Below, piece after piece: positions 1-10,901 of a stretch of DNA of 64,000 nucleotides. The translations under genes were made by a program, and so were the position numbers. Each line of letters begins with the position of its first letter. Position 1 is the stretch's first letter. A model generated the notes under the pieces. The model did not search any database. It had not been told where the DNA came from and saw only the letters and a program-made list of their open reading frames with translations. Origin of the DNA: Punica granatum (taxonomy: Eukaryota; Streptophyta; Magnoliopsida; Myrtales; Lythraceae); contig NC_045129.1 of assembly GCF_007655135.1 (NCBI RefSeq), positions 22,046,274 through 22,110,273 of the forward strand, in the 5' to 3' direction.

Positions 1-540
1 TAAACATGCAAACATTCACAAACATGTTATTTAAGGAATCGATAAAATAATACCGGCTTCATGCATGCAAGAACAACAAAATAAACTCGGAAAATAACTT
101 GGATCGGGCTAAGGAGACCAATCTTAACCCTAAAAGAGCAACTCAAGTCTCGGCCATCCCATTTAGAGACTTGGCCGTGAGCTCACTTGCCATTTCCGGG
201 TCGGGATGGTCTTCCAAACAACAATCCAAACCTTTTTCCGACATGCTAGCAAGTTATAAGGTAATACACATGCATAATATAACATAAAATTGCATAAAAG
301 TTAAGTCTTGCAAGTTAAGTATGCATAAAATACCATAGTACTCCATAGCCATGCAAAAATATAAAAAGCCCTAACTCCTCTAAGTCAAGAGTGATTTACC
401 TAGCCTCGGGATACGAGGAAAGAGTCGGGGAAGTGTTCGAGAGTCGGGTGACTCGGTTGAACGCTTGGAAGGATGCTCGGGTGCAAAGGATGCACGTTCG
501 GGGAGCTAAGTGCACGGGGAATGCGGCTGGAATGCACGGG

Positions 541-680
541 AGGCGCGCGGCGTGCGCGGGGGGCGGGCAGGCGCGCGGGCGTGCAGGCGTGCGCGCGGGG
601 CGCGCGGGCGTGCGCGGGCGCGGGGCGTCGCGTGCGCGCGCAGGAGCGCGGGCGTGCGCGGGCATGCGCGCGGCGGGCGC
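541..680 (-). repeat. GC-rich degenerate repeat tract in element A 3' LTR
   Basis: This is about 140 bp made almost only of G and C, built from loose copies of GCGCGCGGGCGTGCGCGG with alternating CG/GC runs. It lies about 370 bp downstream of the TATA box in LTR sense, so it would be in the transcribed leader. The matching tract is 158 bp in the 5' LTR (20907-21064) and 145 bp in element B (54603-54747). It has no stops in several frames, which explains the Arg/Ala-rich open frames; these are not genes. Confidence 0.85.
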
Positions 681-1046
681 TGGCGGGTCACTATTCACCC
701 GAGAGTAGCGATTTCACCCGAAATGCACTATTTGACCTGAAACAATAATTTAAAGACTTCAAATGGAAAAACCAATTTCACCAATGAACTCCATGGGTCC
801 AAAATGAGTGGGATATGAAGTTTGAGAAATTTTGAGCTTAAGTCGGGATGATGAACATCGGCTTCCGACTTAAGAACTCAAGGCTCTCTTTTGATCTTTT
901 AGGTTTTCTTTTCTCTTCCTTCTAAGGGCTGAAGTTTTCTGGTTCTTGAGTGTTCTTGGCTATGGAGTTTGAGAGGATTTCTTGAAAGAGAAAGGTTGGA
1001 GAGAGTGTGTAAGAGGAGAAGTTATTATCTTAATCACTTTTGGGTC

Positions 1047-1053
1047 ATTTATA
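1047..1053 (-). promoter_or_regulatory. TATA box of element A 3' LTR
   Basis: Minus strand reads CCTATAAATGG, followed by a pyrimidine-rich stretch and TTAATCACTT, at the same place in all three A/B-family LTRs. Transcription would start roughly 30 bp further on. Confidence 0.7.
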
Positions 1054-2652
1054 GGCAAAGCTAATGACACAATTAGCAAAAGCAAGTGCTCTTAACCCCC
1101 ATGCTTAGAAAATATCAAGCCTCATCCTCTTCCATTGCATTAATGAAGAAGAGATAAGACATTGATGAGCATTGATGAGCATTGATGGAGGCTTGAGTGT
1201 TGTCTTCAAACTCTTGGATATTTTCAAGCAAGAGTGCAAGTTGGCTTCTTGCATTGAAGAAGAAGAAGAAGCTTCTAGAGTAAAGGGTGACTCATCTTGA
1301 ATAGCCCGTGGGTCCCACGACCGAAGAGGAGAAACCGGGAAAAAGCTCGGGTCTCGATTGATCGCGCATTCGAAGTTCGTGGTTTGAATTGAACGTCGAA
1401 TTATCGATATACGCGAGGAAATGGATTTAATGAGTCCGAGATTGGCATTTTCCGTGAGAAATTGCCAAATGTCTGTATGAGGCTTGGAAGCCGGTTTTGC
1501 TCCTTTTATGCATTCAGAGCGAGGTTACCCACTTCTGACAGCATATCTTGTATCTGCATCCCACGTCGGTCATTTTGACATAAATTGTCAAATTACGTGG
1601 GCCCTTGTCCCTTAAGCCGGTAAATACAAATATGGAGCCGGAGATGTCCTAGGAGGCCGAAACTGGATTTCTCAGATTGCTTTCTGAGTTTCTTGGGCGA
1701 TCCGGAGATTACTGCGATCTCTGTTTGCTGAGATCGGGCCTCTAAGGATATGAAAAGTGCATCTGAGACCCTTAAAGCACTGCTCGAGGGGTCTAGATGA
1801 GTTGTGTGATTCATTCCGACAATTCCACATTGAGCCTTGAGAAGGCTAGCATTGTGTAAGGTAAGCATCCGGCGTCAAGTTTCCCCAAAGAGGACCTCCG
1901 GATATGGATTTTCACTGAAAATGGCCTTTTGTGCCCCTCGGAGGTTACTCGGGAAACCGTGAAGGGTTTTGATGTCTGTTTTGCCCAATTGCGTATGTCC
2001 GCTGGAGTTTTCAGGGCAATGTAGTGTGAACTTCGTTTGCCGTAATTCCATCAGACCAGTCTCCGGTTACGCTCTTCCGAAGAAGGGTATGCCCGTTTTG
2101 TCATTCGGAAGTCATTCAGAGTGTCTGTATGGCTTCTAAAAGACAATATGAAGCATTGCTCGTGCTCTATATGATTGAGGGGCATGGCCGCATCTGATAT
2201 TTGGAATTAACTTTTCTTCGAGAAACCGGCATTTTTGGACTTCCACTGAAAAGTTGTCTGTATACAGAAAGTTGTTCTGTATAGAGCAGATGATTTGCAA
2301 AATGCCTTTGGGGACACTTTTCATCTGTTTGGCATTGGAGTGGATTTTTGGGGTCCAATATTGGCTGTCTTCCGATGATCGAGCGAACTATCGGAAAATA
2401 GAACTGTCCGTGTGATATACTGAAAATGCCGGTTTTGGATATTGCTGAGCTCTCTAGTCACTCTATTACCTTTTGGTGACCCCTGGAGTCCTTCTGTCAT
2501 ATGCATGTGTCATTTGCCCGATTTTGCCGATTTGAGGATGAATAGTGATTTTCTGCTCTGTTAAGTCGTTTTTCTGTATTCTGCTCAGGTTGTGGCTTGG
2601 ATCATTGCTGATATCATCGTTTGGAAAGGTGAGCCAAAATGGGGTGCTGACA

Positions 2653-2666
2653 GCTTGCCCCTCTTT
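2653..2666 (-). other. Polypurine tract of element A
   Basis: Minus strand reads AAAGAGGGGCAAGC and abuts the LTR terminus TGTCAGC exactly. This is the expected plus-strand DNA primer. The same tract precedes the 3' LTRs of C and D. Confidence 0.9.
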
Positions 2667-2970
2667 GACTGCATGCTCGAGTAGAGGATGCAGCCAAAGA
2701 CTTCAGAAGCGCCCCAATTTGATAGCAATGATTGACATGGAATTTCCGATAACAGTCTTCTCCCTCTTACATTGGATATGTGGGGATGTTATACCCGAAA
2801 TGCAGAAAAGTAGTCGGGACGTACCCGAAGGGTTTGCAATATGCACGGGGCGCATACTGAATGAACAACATGGTTCAAAGGCGCCTACCCAATGGACTTG
2901 CGGGGTGCGGGGCGTGTTGCCCGGCGGGTTTGCAAGGTGCGGGGTGTTTTGCCCAGCGGTTTGCATGGTG

Positions 2971-3623
2971 CAGAAAAGTAGTCGGGACGTACCCGAAATG
3001 CGGAAAAGTAGTCGGGACGTACCCGAAATGCAGAAAAGTAGTCGGGACGTACCCGAAGTGCGGAAAAGTAGTCGGGACGTACCCGAAATGCAAAAAAGTA
3101 GTCGAGACGTACCCGAAGTGCGGAAAAGTAGTCGGGACGTACCCGAAATGCAGAAAAGTAGCCGGGACGTACCCGAACTGCAGGAAAAGTAGTCGGGACG
3201 TACCCGAAGTGCGGAAAATAGTCGGGACGTACCCGAAATGCGGGAAAGTAGTCGGGACGTACCCGAAATGCGGGAAAGTAGTCGGGACGTACCCGAAATG
3301 CGGGAAAGTAGTCGGGACGTACCCGAAATGCGGAAAAGTAGTCGGGACGTACCCGAAATGCGGGAAAGTAGTCGGGACGTACCCGAAATGCGGAAAAGTA
3401 GTCGGGACGTACCCGAAATGCGGGAAAGTAGTCGGGACGTACCCGAAATGCGGAAAAGTAGTCGGGACGTACCCGAAATGCCGGAAAGTAGTCGGGACGT
3501 ACCCGAAATGCAAGAAAGTAGTCGTTTGAAATGCCGGAAAGTAGTCGGGACGTACCCGAAATGCAGGAAAGTAGTCGGGACGTACCCGAAATGCAGGAAA
3601 GTAGTCGGGACGTACCCGAAATG
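2971..3623. repeat. 30-bp tandem repeat array in element A 3' UTR
   Basis: About 21 full units of a 30-bp repeat (plus-strand core AGTAGTCGGGACGTACCCGA) and one shortened unit at 3511-3533, with an outlying unit at 2802-2830. Two unit types, ending GCGGAAA or GCGGGAA, partly alternate, which suggests a higher-order 60-bp step. The core TCGGGACGTACCCGA is itself an interrupted palindrome. Because 30 is a multiple of three and the unit has no stop codon, long open frames appear in many frames; they are not proteins. Minisatellites between integrase and polypurine tract are typical of Tat-lineage elements. Confidence 0.95.
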
Positions 3624-4300
3624 CAGAAAAGTAAATTGCATGGGATGCATTGCAAAAAGTAAATGCAAACGTTGGGGAGTTGCGTGAGGTGTGGAAGGAA
3701 TCATTGTGCTTCCTCCGTCGCTGAGCTTGTCCGTGTTGCAATCGATGTAGTGGCAGACTGTTTCATTGTTTGCCAACTGATTGTGATGCGATTGAATGCA
3801 TGGAGTATTATCCTGAAGACTTCTCCTTGGATTTTAGTTGTGGTCCTTAGCATAAGGCAGACATGCATTCATCAAAGAAAGACTTCTTCCGAGGTTCACA
3901 TCTTCGTTCCTGCATATAGAACCATGGGAGCTAACAGTAGTTGTCTGTTCTACTCTACAGCCATAATGAAGATGTAGAAAGAAGTCTGAATAATAATGCT
4001 TTGGGGATTTGAACTTGATGACCATTTAAAAGGATGGTCGTATCCCGCTAGGTTTGTGATTTGACAAGAAAGGCTTTTTACAGAACAGGCATGACCTGTA
4101 GAATTTGCATAAGGGTATAGGGGGATTCTTTGGGATCCTCCAAATCAAGGATACAAAGATTCGACTGTATGTCGAAACGTGTCTCATGCTCTGAGAGCAA
4201 AAGAGAGTTTGCTTGCATCGAAGACTGTCAAACCACTATTTGTTGACGCTGCATGCTGAATGTAGCTGTCATTTCGTGGTCGAGCTGCCGAAGGTCCCCT
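3624..4300 (-). other. Element A 3' UTR, no gene seen
   Basis: This stretch lies between the hairpin series and the tandem array. Part of it (about 4100-4200) is related to element C at about 24740-24810 on the opposite strand, as expected for homologous 3' UTRs. I see no coding sequence. Confidence 0.6.
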
Positions 4301-4310
4301 AATTTTTGCC

Positions 4311-4583
4311 TAGGTCGCAAGACGCGTGACGACCTAACAGGGTGTTTTGTTTGACATTTCTCTCATTTAGATCTCACCTTTTGCTACGATCATCCGTATT
4401 GGGTCTGATCGCACCTCTCGATTCCTCTAACTTTTGCCTAGACCGCCCTTTTCGGGTTTTCAGCCTAGCGAGGATTTTGATTCATGCTCTCCTTTTGCCA
4501 CGGTTCCCCTTTGCAGGATTTTAAACCGTGCCTCTCATTCCCTAATTTTTGCCTAGGCCACCTCAAAGAGGTTTTCAACCTAG
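4311..4583 (-). other. Series of five hairpins downstream of pol stop, element A
   Basis: In element (minus) order the inverted repeats are 4583-4553 (CTAGG/CCTAG with inner ACCTC/GAGGT), 4530-4499 (CACGGTT/AACCGTG), 4469-4437 (CTAG type), 4413-4385 (GATCG/CGATC) and 4336-4311 (TAGGTCG/CGACCTA). CTAG-type hairpins alternate with CACG/TACG-type hairpins, and most are followed in element sense by (G)CAAAAG. Elements C (24345-24617) and D (38577-38722) carry the same kinds with different but still complementary stems. Confidence 0.75.
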
Positions 4584-4754
4584 CGGGAAATCCATTCTTT
4601 TTCTCTCAGGAAAAATTCAGAGAAAAGGGAAAGAGCAGAAGATGGGAGTACATGAGTTAACGAAATTAAAAGTGTTGGGAACTGTACATGCAAAGAAAGA
4701 TAAAATGTAATGTGCATTTGAGAAAACATCCGCAGTGGGATAAGAGAAACACCA

Positions 4755-5432
4755 TCACGGATAGTATTTCTTAAGAGCATCAGCATTGACCGGAAGAGCG
4801 TTCTCGTTTCCGTCCATATCGTTGAGAATGATTGCCCCTCCGTCAAAGACTTCTTTAACGATGAATGGACCGTCGTACTTGTAAGCGAACTTGCCCCTGG
4901 AATTTGGGGCGATGTGTAAAACTTTTCGCAAGACGAGGTCGCTGGGGCTGAACTTGCGAGGACGAACTTTTTTGTTGAATGTTCGAGCCATTCTTTGCTG
5001 ATAGCACTGATCGTGGCAAAGTGCAATTAGCCGCTTCTCGTCGATGAGATTAAGCTGTTCATAGCGTTGCTTCGCCCATTCTGCTTCCTCGAGTTTGGAC
5101 TCGGCAAGAACCCTCATGGAGGGAATCTCCACTTCGATTGGAAGAACCGCTTCCATGCCGTAGACCAAAGAATACGGGGTTGCCCCGGTGGATGAGCAGA
5201 TAGAAGTCCGATATGCCAAGAGTGCAAACGGGAGCATTCCATGCCAGTCCTTGTAATTCACCGTCATTTTTTTGATGATTTTCTTTATATTCTTATTCGC
5301 TGCCTCTACCGCACCATTCATTTGTGGACGATATGGAGAGGAATTACGATGTTGGATCCTGAACTGTGCACAGAGCTCGTCAATGAGCTTATTATTCAGG
5401 TTCTTGGCATTGTCGGTGATGAGAGTCGCAGG
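4755..5432 (-). pseudogene. Integrase C-terminal half, element A (cut by hAT)
   Basis: This is the downstream part of the retroviral-type integrase. It begins right after the hAT insertion, within the segment holding the second catalytic aspartate (LITDNAKNL), and continues through the glutamate motif NGAVEAANKNI. Next come the AYRTS and GATPYSLVYGMEAVLP motifs, and the C-terminal GPF module KYDGPFIVKEV. It ends KKYYP and TGA, as in element C. The frame is open except for the transposon. The first half is at 9507-10901. An intact integrase would insert the cDNA with a 5-bp target duplication, as seen for element D. Confidence 0.93.
5425..5432. repeat. Left 8-bp target site duplication of hAT element
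   Basis: GTCGCAGG here and at 9507-9514. Eight-base duplications are the hAT signature. Removing the transposon and one copy restores the integrase frame as judged from element C. Confidence 0.95.
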
Positions 5433-5455
5433 CATGGTTCTTAGAATCACGATTC

Positions 5456-5485
5456 GAATCGTAGAATCGTACGATTCTACGATTC
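5456..5485. repeat. 30-bp perfect palindrome near hAT left end
   Basis: Every base from 5456 to 5485 pairs with its partner across the centre between 5470 and 5471 (core TCGTACGA). It begins 23 bp inside the transposon and is made of the GAATCGTA motif found throughout both ends. It is likely a transposase-binding or cruciform-forming site. Confidence 0.85.
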
Positions 5486-5564
5486 TAGAGGGGTCATACG
5501 ATTCCGATCCTATGGGCTGAATCGCAATCGGCTGAATCGGGCCTGGATCGGGCCCAGAATCGCT

Positions 5565-5595
5565 GAATCGCGGAATCGGACCGATTCCGCGATTC
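5565..5595. repeat. 31-bp inverted repeat with single-base spacer, hAT left subterminal region
   Basis: A 15-bp arm, GAATCGCGGAATCGG, is followed by one A (5580) and the perfect reverse complement of the arm. It lies 133 bp inside the left end and is richer in CG than the 30-bp palindrome nearby. Confidence 0.85.
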
Positions 5596-6709
5596 CAGAT
5601 TCGGCCCACACTGGCGCACAGGGCAGGCCTGATTTGGGCCCTCGGGCTGAAGCCCAGCCCATTGGCAATGAGCCCGACTCTTCTCACCCCCCCTCTTCTT
5701 CTCCAGCTTCCCCCCTTCTCCCCGACATCTCCATGCCCTAATCGACTGAAGAATCTTCAATCTTCCGAGCTGTTCAATTTCCGCCCCATTTCGTCACGAT
5801 TCTTCTTGTTCTGCCCATACCGGTGTGTCTTGTTCGGTTGTTCTGACTCCGACGTGCTTGAAGGTTGAAGTTCCGCCGGTCCGCAGATCCGACTCCGCAG
5901 TTCCGCGAGCTTGCCGTCAGTTGCTTCCGGTCATCTGCGCGAGCTTCCGGTGAGTTACTTGCTCTGCGCCTCTGCCTCTGCATTTTGCCCAAGCTTCCAG
6001 TCAGTTGCTTGCTCATCCTGTCTCTGCACTGCAGTTTGTCCAGCCGAGAGCCGAGAGCCGAGACTCGAGAGCCGAGAGCGTCCACTTTCGACTTTCCAGA
6101 CTCCAGGTACCGTATCTTGAACATCCAATGGCCTTCTGCTTCGATTAATTGATTAATTCGATGAACTAAAGTGAGATTAGATTACTGAATTGAAGTGAGG
6201 TTACTGAACTGAAGTGAGATTACTCGATTAGTAATAAACGTGCAAGATTATTTTGAGGGGAAAGGTACAAATAAATGTGCCACCATATTTTCTGATTCTA
6301 TTTAAGTTTCCAGCTTAACTTAAAGGGTGAAGATTGTATTAAGATGATTCTTTATACTTAATTACTGACCTAACAAGTTTTTGTTTTATTTTCTAATCAT
6401 CCGGAGGGAGATCCTTAGAAATAAGGATTACAACAGGGATACTTTATGAAATTAATGTCTTTTAGCGAAGCACTCTTGTGTTGGCTCTTCTTAATTGGTC
6501 CTTTCATTGTCCTTTTTAAAACAAATTGAAGTTTGATTTCATCAATGATTCAATATTATTTTCCTGTACCCTGCTTGCGTCTTCTGTTTGACGAAATTTG
6601 TAAGGCTAGTTTACTGAACTGATTGTGCTGTAAATTCCGCTGGACGATTTTTTTTGAGTTTATGTTAGATTTGTTGAGTGGGTGATTATTGAGTTTGGGT
6701 TGAACAGAG
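5596..6709 (+). other. hAT 5' non-coding region and probable 5' UTR intron
   Basis: The first half (to ~6110) is GC-richer with no convincing gene. A possible splice donor, CAG/GTACCG, lies at 6106/6107. From there the sequence is AT-rich up to a possible acceptor TGAACAG (ends 6707), two bases before the transposase start codon. A 5' UTR intron of about 600 nt would fit, but this is inference. Confidence 0.45.
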
Positions 6710-9182
6710 ATGGCTTCTGCAAGTGGATCTGGAAGTGCATCGGCTAGTAATACCGGGACAGTGGCCAAATCTAGAAAAAATGCAACTGGAGTTAGAGATG
6801 ATCCGGCATGGGCACACGGTTATGAAGTTCCAGGAGAGAGGTTAAAAATTAAATGTAAATATTGTGACAAGGTAGTTTCTGGAGGTCCCTATAGATTGAA
6901 GCATCACTTAGGATGTACCAAGATTAACGTGGCACCTTGTCATGCTGTTCCTGATGAAGTTAAGAATAATATGCTCAGTATTTGTATGCGTTTAGAGGGT
7001 CTTTCAATGAAGAAAAAACAAGCTAGTAGTTGTGGTTTGGAGGATGATGATGTTGTAGACGTTGATAATGATGATGAAGATGCAGGGGTTGGTATAAAGA
7101 GAAAGGGAAAGGAAACAACTGAAATTTCTAGTTTTTTTAAGAAGAGAAGTTTGAACATTCAAAGCAAGCAAAAACAACCAACAATTAATCAAATGATGAA
7201 GAAGGATTTAAGAGAGGATGTTCGCATGCAAATTACCCGTTTTTTCTATACAAGTGCAATTCCATTTAATTGTGTGAAGAATCCTGAGTTTGAGAAGATG
7301 TGTCATTTGATTGGGAAGTATGGTGTTGGATTGAAACCGCCGTCTTATCATGAGATTAGTGATAAATATTTGAGAAAAGAGGTTGATAACACTATGTCAT
7401 TGCTTGAGGAGCATAAAACTATGTGGAAAAAGTCGGGGTATTCTATAATGTCAGATGGTTGGACTGATAAGAAGAGAAGGTCCATATGCAATTTCTTAGT
7501 GAATAGCCCTAAGGGAACAATTTTTTTGACTTCTACTGACACATTAGATATATCCAAGACTGCAGTGAAAGTATTTGAGATGATTGATGATATAGTTGAG
7601 CAAGTTGGGGAAGAGAACGTAGTTCAAATAGTCACGGACAATGCTGCCAATTACAGGGCGGCAGGTGAGATGTTAATGGAGAAGCGGAAGAAGTTATTTT
7701 GGACTCCTTGTGCAGCTCATTGCATAGATCTTATGCTAGAGGATTTAGAGAAGAAGATTAAGGTACATGAGCTGACGATAATGAAAGGGAGAAAGATTAC
7801 GACCTTCATTTACTCGAGAACACTCCTCATCACAATGTTGAAGCATTTCACTAAGGGCAAAGATTTGATTAGACCGGCGGTGACTCGCTTTGCCACTGCT
7901 TATCTGACTTTGGGATGCCTCTTCGATAATAGAAATGCTCTACGAACTATGTTTGCATCCATGCAATGGAAAGGGAGTCGATTTGCGAAGTTAGAAGGTG
8001 GAAAGTATACGGAGCGTACTGTTATGGATAATAGATTTTGGAATAATGTTAATACATGTTTGAAGGCTGCATATCCTCTCATTAAGGTGCTCCGCATGGT
8101 GGATTCGGATGAAAAGCCCGCAATGGGTTTTATTTATAATGAGATGGAGAAAGCAAAGCAGAAAATCAAAGCAAACTTCAAGGATGATCGGAAGAGGTAA
8201 AATTATTTATAAGCTGCTATATGCTTAATCTTTAATTACTTATGCATCATTAAAATTTATATTAGAAATTTGATTATTTGAAAGTATCTAATAAATGCTC
8301 GTTTCATGCTTTTAGCTATGATCCCATTTGGAAGGTTATTGATGAGAGATGGGAGGTTCAACTTCATAGGCCTTTGCATGCTGCTGCTTATTATTTGAAT
8401 CCTCAGTTGCATTTCTCTTCTGAATTTAGAGCTGATAGGGAAGTTATGCGTGGATTATATAAGGTTATGGATAGAATGTTAGACGATGAAGAGAGGGATA
8501 AGGTTGATTTGCAGCTAGAGGAATTCAAGCATGAGAGAGGGCTCTTTGGATTTTCATCGGCAAAGTCTATGAGGTTCAAGAAGACACCGGCAGATTGGTG
8601 GGAGTCATATGGTGTCGATACCCCAGAGTTGCAAAAATTTAGTATAAGGATATTGAGTTTGACTTGTAGCTCTTCGGGATGTGAGCGTAATTGGAGTGCT
8701 TTTGAAATGGTATTCTATGAATTCCCTTTTTTTTATCATGTGCTTATTAGAATTCGTTTTAATATATCTACTAACTGTTTTTTGGTTTTTCCTAGGTACA
8801 CACAAAGAGAAGAAATCGGTTGCATCAAAAGAAGATGAATGATTTAGTATTTGTGATGTACAATTTGAAGTTGAAGGATAAGAAGATCAGGAAGCAAGTT
8901 GATCTTCAAGTGGATGACATTTCTTCCGACGATGAATGGATTGCCGAAGAGGAGACAGAGAATACTGTAACTTCAAGGCATAATTTTAACTTGCGTGCTC
9001 TTGGTTGTGGGGATGATGGTGACGAAGAAAGTGGAGGGAGTCAAATTGGCGATGAAGATGCAGAGAATATGCTCACCCAACAGCATGCCACGGTTGATGA
9101 CTTAGAGCTTCCCGAAGATGATGAATTTGATACTTTATATGATGATGATGTTGGTAACGATGAAGATTTGGATGAGATTTGA
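6710..9182 (+). CDS. hAT transposase, three exons, apparently intact
   Basis: The exons are 6710-8196, 8316-8709 and 8796-9182. The introns (119 and 86 nt) have GT-AG ends and keep the frame, giving 755 residues. Near the N-terminus is a BED-type zinc finger (W34, C49, C52, H65, H66). Then come the DUF659 region and RNase-H-like catalytic core: aspartate 249 in SDGWTD, aspartate 310 in VTDNAAN, the CAAHCIDL motif, and glutamate 619 in CERNWSAFE. This last motif lies in the hAT C-terminal dimerisation region. The C-terminus is very acidic. The protein would bind the transposon ends in the nucleus and cut and paste the element. No stop or frameshift is seen, and its AT-rich codon use differs from the retrotransposon around it. 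The start is the first ATG, in good context, just after a likely splice acceptor. Confidence 0.9.
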
Positions 9183-9506
9183 CATTCTGTGTTATAATTT
9201 ATGTTGTTAACAGTTTATTTTGAGAGTTTGAGTTATGATTTAGACTTTGAATTTCGATAATTTGTAACGATATTTTGTGCTTTTAAGCCTTTTATAACTT
9301 ATTGTTGGTTTTTGGTTTTTGGTCCTTTTTTGAATATAAGGAATGAAGGATTGATTTTTTTTTTGCTCAGGAAAGGATAATACATATATATATATGCTAT
9401 TTTTTTAATGTTAGGTAGAATCTTACGATTCACGTTACGATTCTACGATTCACGATTCTACGACCCTCGACCGATTCTAGGTAGAATCGCGATTCTGAAA
9501 ATCTTG
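9183..9506 (+). other. hAT 3' end: UTR and right subterminal repeats
   Basis: AT-rich 3' UTR to about 9410, including a short TA run at 9383-9394. Then come about 90 bp of repeated ACGATTC/GAATCGT motifs and the terminal inverted repeat. Confidence 0.75.
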
Positions 9507-9514
9507 GTCGCAGG
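9507..9514. repeat. Right 8-bp target site duplication of hAT element
   Basis: GTCGCAGG, identical to 5425-5432, directly after the right terminal inverted repeat. Confidence 0.95.
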
Positions 9515-10901
9515 GACCCCGTATCGCGCAATGATGTCGCGTTTGAGGAAGCGAGCCACGGCCTTTGCAGTGACTGACGCAAGGGTGATAGCTTCGATCC
9601 ACTTGGTGAAGTAATCGATAGCTACCAGTATGAACAAATGTCCATTGGATGCTTTAGGGTTGACTGGACCAATCACGTCCATGCCCCACATTGAAAATGG
9701 CCACGGAGCAGCCATTGGATGGAGCTCGTTGGGTGGTGCTCTGATCTGATTCGCGTAGACTTGACACAAGTGACAGTGTCTGACATGCTTGACGCAGTCG
9801 GTCTCCATGGTAGACCAGAAGTACCCGAGTCGCATGAGCTTCTTTGCTAGCATGAGTCCATTCATATGAGGTCCGCAATTTCGTTCGTGCACTTCTTCCA
9901 TGAGGCGTTGTGCCTCATTCTCGTCGACACACCGAAGTAGTGTAGCATCGAATGAACGGCGGTAGAGAGTCTCGCCACTCAGGAAAAAGTGTGCCGCAAT
10001 GCGGCGTAGAGTCCTCCGGTCATGACGATCGGTGAACGCTGGGAATTGACCTGTTTGCAGCAAGTGCTTGATGTCTGCGTACCACGGTTTGCCATCAACA
10101 GCATCAATTACATCGCAATGGGCAAGGCCCTGAGCAATCTCAAACTCGAGAGGTTCCATGAGATTCTCCTTCGTAATGCTCACCATGGATGCGAGCGTTG
10201 CAAGTGCATCTGCGAACTGGTTCTTCATGCGTGGGGTGTACGTAAATGAGATATCTTTGAAGTTCTCTGTCAACTCTTCGAGGTACTCATGATATGGCAC
10301 CAACTTTGGATCTTTCGTCTTCCATTGTTTAAGCGTCTGGAAGATTGTGAGCATAGAATCGCCAAACACTTTTAACTCCTTGACTTTGAGGTAGATTGCG
10401 GCCTGCAAACCGAGGATACAAGCTTCATATTCGGCTATGTTGTTGGTGCAAGGGAAATCAATCTTCGCTGCAACAGGGAAATGACGCCCCTCAGGGGATA
10501 TCAATACCGCGCCGATACCAGACCCAGTGGAATTGACTGCACCGTCAAAGTACATCTTCCATCCTAGAGTCTCTTCCTCATCACTCACTTGGAGGATCCT
10601 TTCATCTGGAAAGTTAGGGTTGATCGGTGTGTCATCCTCGATCGGAAACTCCGCTAGATGATCTGCAATTGCTTGGCCCTTCATTGACGTGCGTGATACG
10701 TATTCGATGTCATACTCCGTCAGTTGGCAACGCCATTTTGCTATGTTCCTCATGGAGGACGGACTGCTGAGTAGATACTTCAAAGGATCTGTCTTTGACA
10801 GCAGGCGAACAGTATGGTAGAGAGTGTATTGCCGGAGCCTTTGCATGACCCAAACGAGTGCGCAACACATCTTCTCTATCTCAAGGTAGTTGGACTCCCC
10901 T
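9507..10901 (-). pseudogene. Second RNase H domain and integrase N-terminal half, element A
   Basis: In minus order this segment carries the end of the RT-linked RNase H (CCALVWVMQRLRQY) and a connecting region. A second RNase H follows, with motifs MYFDGAVN, AEYEACILGL, VFGDSMLT and QFADALA. Dual RNase H is a Tat-lineage trait. Integrase then begins with an HHCC zinc-binding region ending CHLCQ and the first catalytic aspartate in GMDVIGPV. It stops at RYGVPAT, where the hAT element enters. A one-base A insertion near 10905 (six As where five are expected) separates this frame from RT upstream. It is a broken part of one pol polyprotein. Confidence 0.92.

Larger units (their letters stand above)
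1..2652 (-). repeat. 3' LTR of element A (partial)
   Basis: It matches 20366-23035 in direct orientation and 52631-55290 in inverted orientation almost base for base. The LTR begins (minus strand) at 2652 with TGTCAGCACCCCATTTTGG, the same terminus as the other LTRs here, directly after the polypurine tract. Only the first ~2.65 kb of a ~4.6-kb LTR is in the window. Short open frames in it are incidental. Confidence 0.95.
5433..9506 (+). mobile_element. Complete hAT DNA transposon
   Basis: The element is 4,074 bp. Its ends are imperfect terminal inverted repeats: the left starts CATGGTTCTTAGAATC and the right, read inward, CAAGATTTTCAGAATC, matching at most positions over ~23 bp. It is flanked by perfect 8-bp duplications. 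Subterminal regions are packed with copies of the motif ACGATTC and its complement. It encodes one full BED-finger hAT transposase on the plus strand, opposite to the host retrotransposon. Intact ends and gene suggest it could be autonomous. It inserted after element A did. Confidence 0.95.

Noticed and set aside
391..748. Arg/Ala-rich open frames, recurring at 20757-21132 and 54535-54897
   Set aside because: They come from the GC-rich LTR tract, which has few stops, and differ in frame and length between copies.
2971..3623. CRISPR-like regular 30-bp repeats
   Set aside because: The repeats are contiguous with no unique spacers, in a plant retrotransposon 3' UTR.
2545..3776. Long open frames on both strands (up to 357 codons)
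   Set aside because: They are produced by the stop-free 30-bp tandem repeat, which stays open in many frames; no codon bias or domain.
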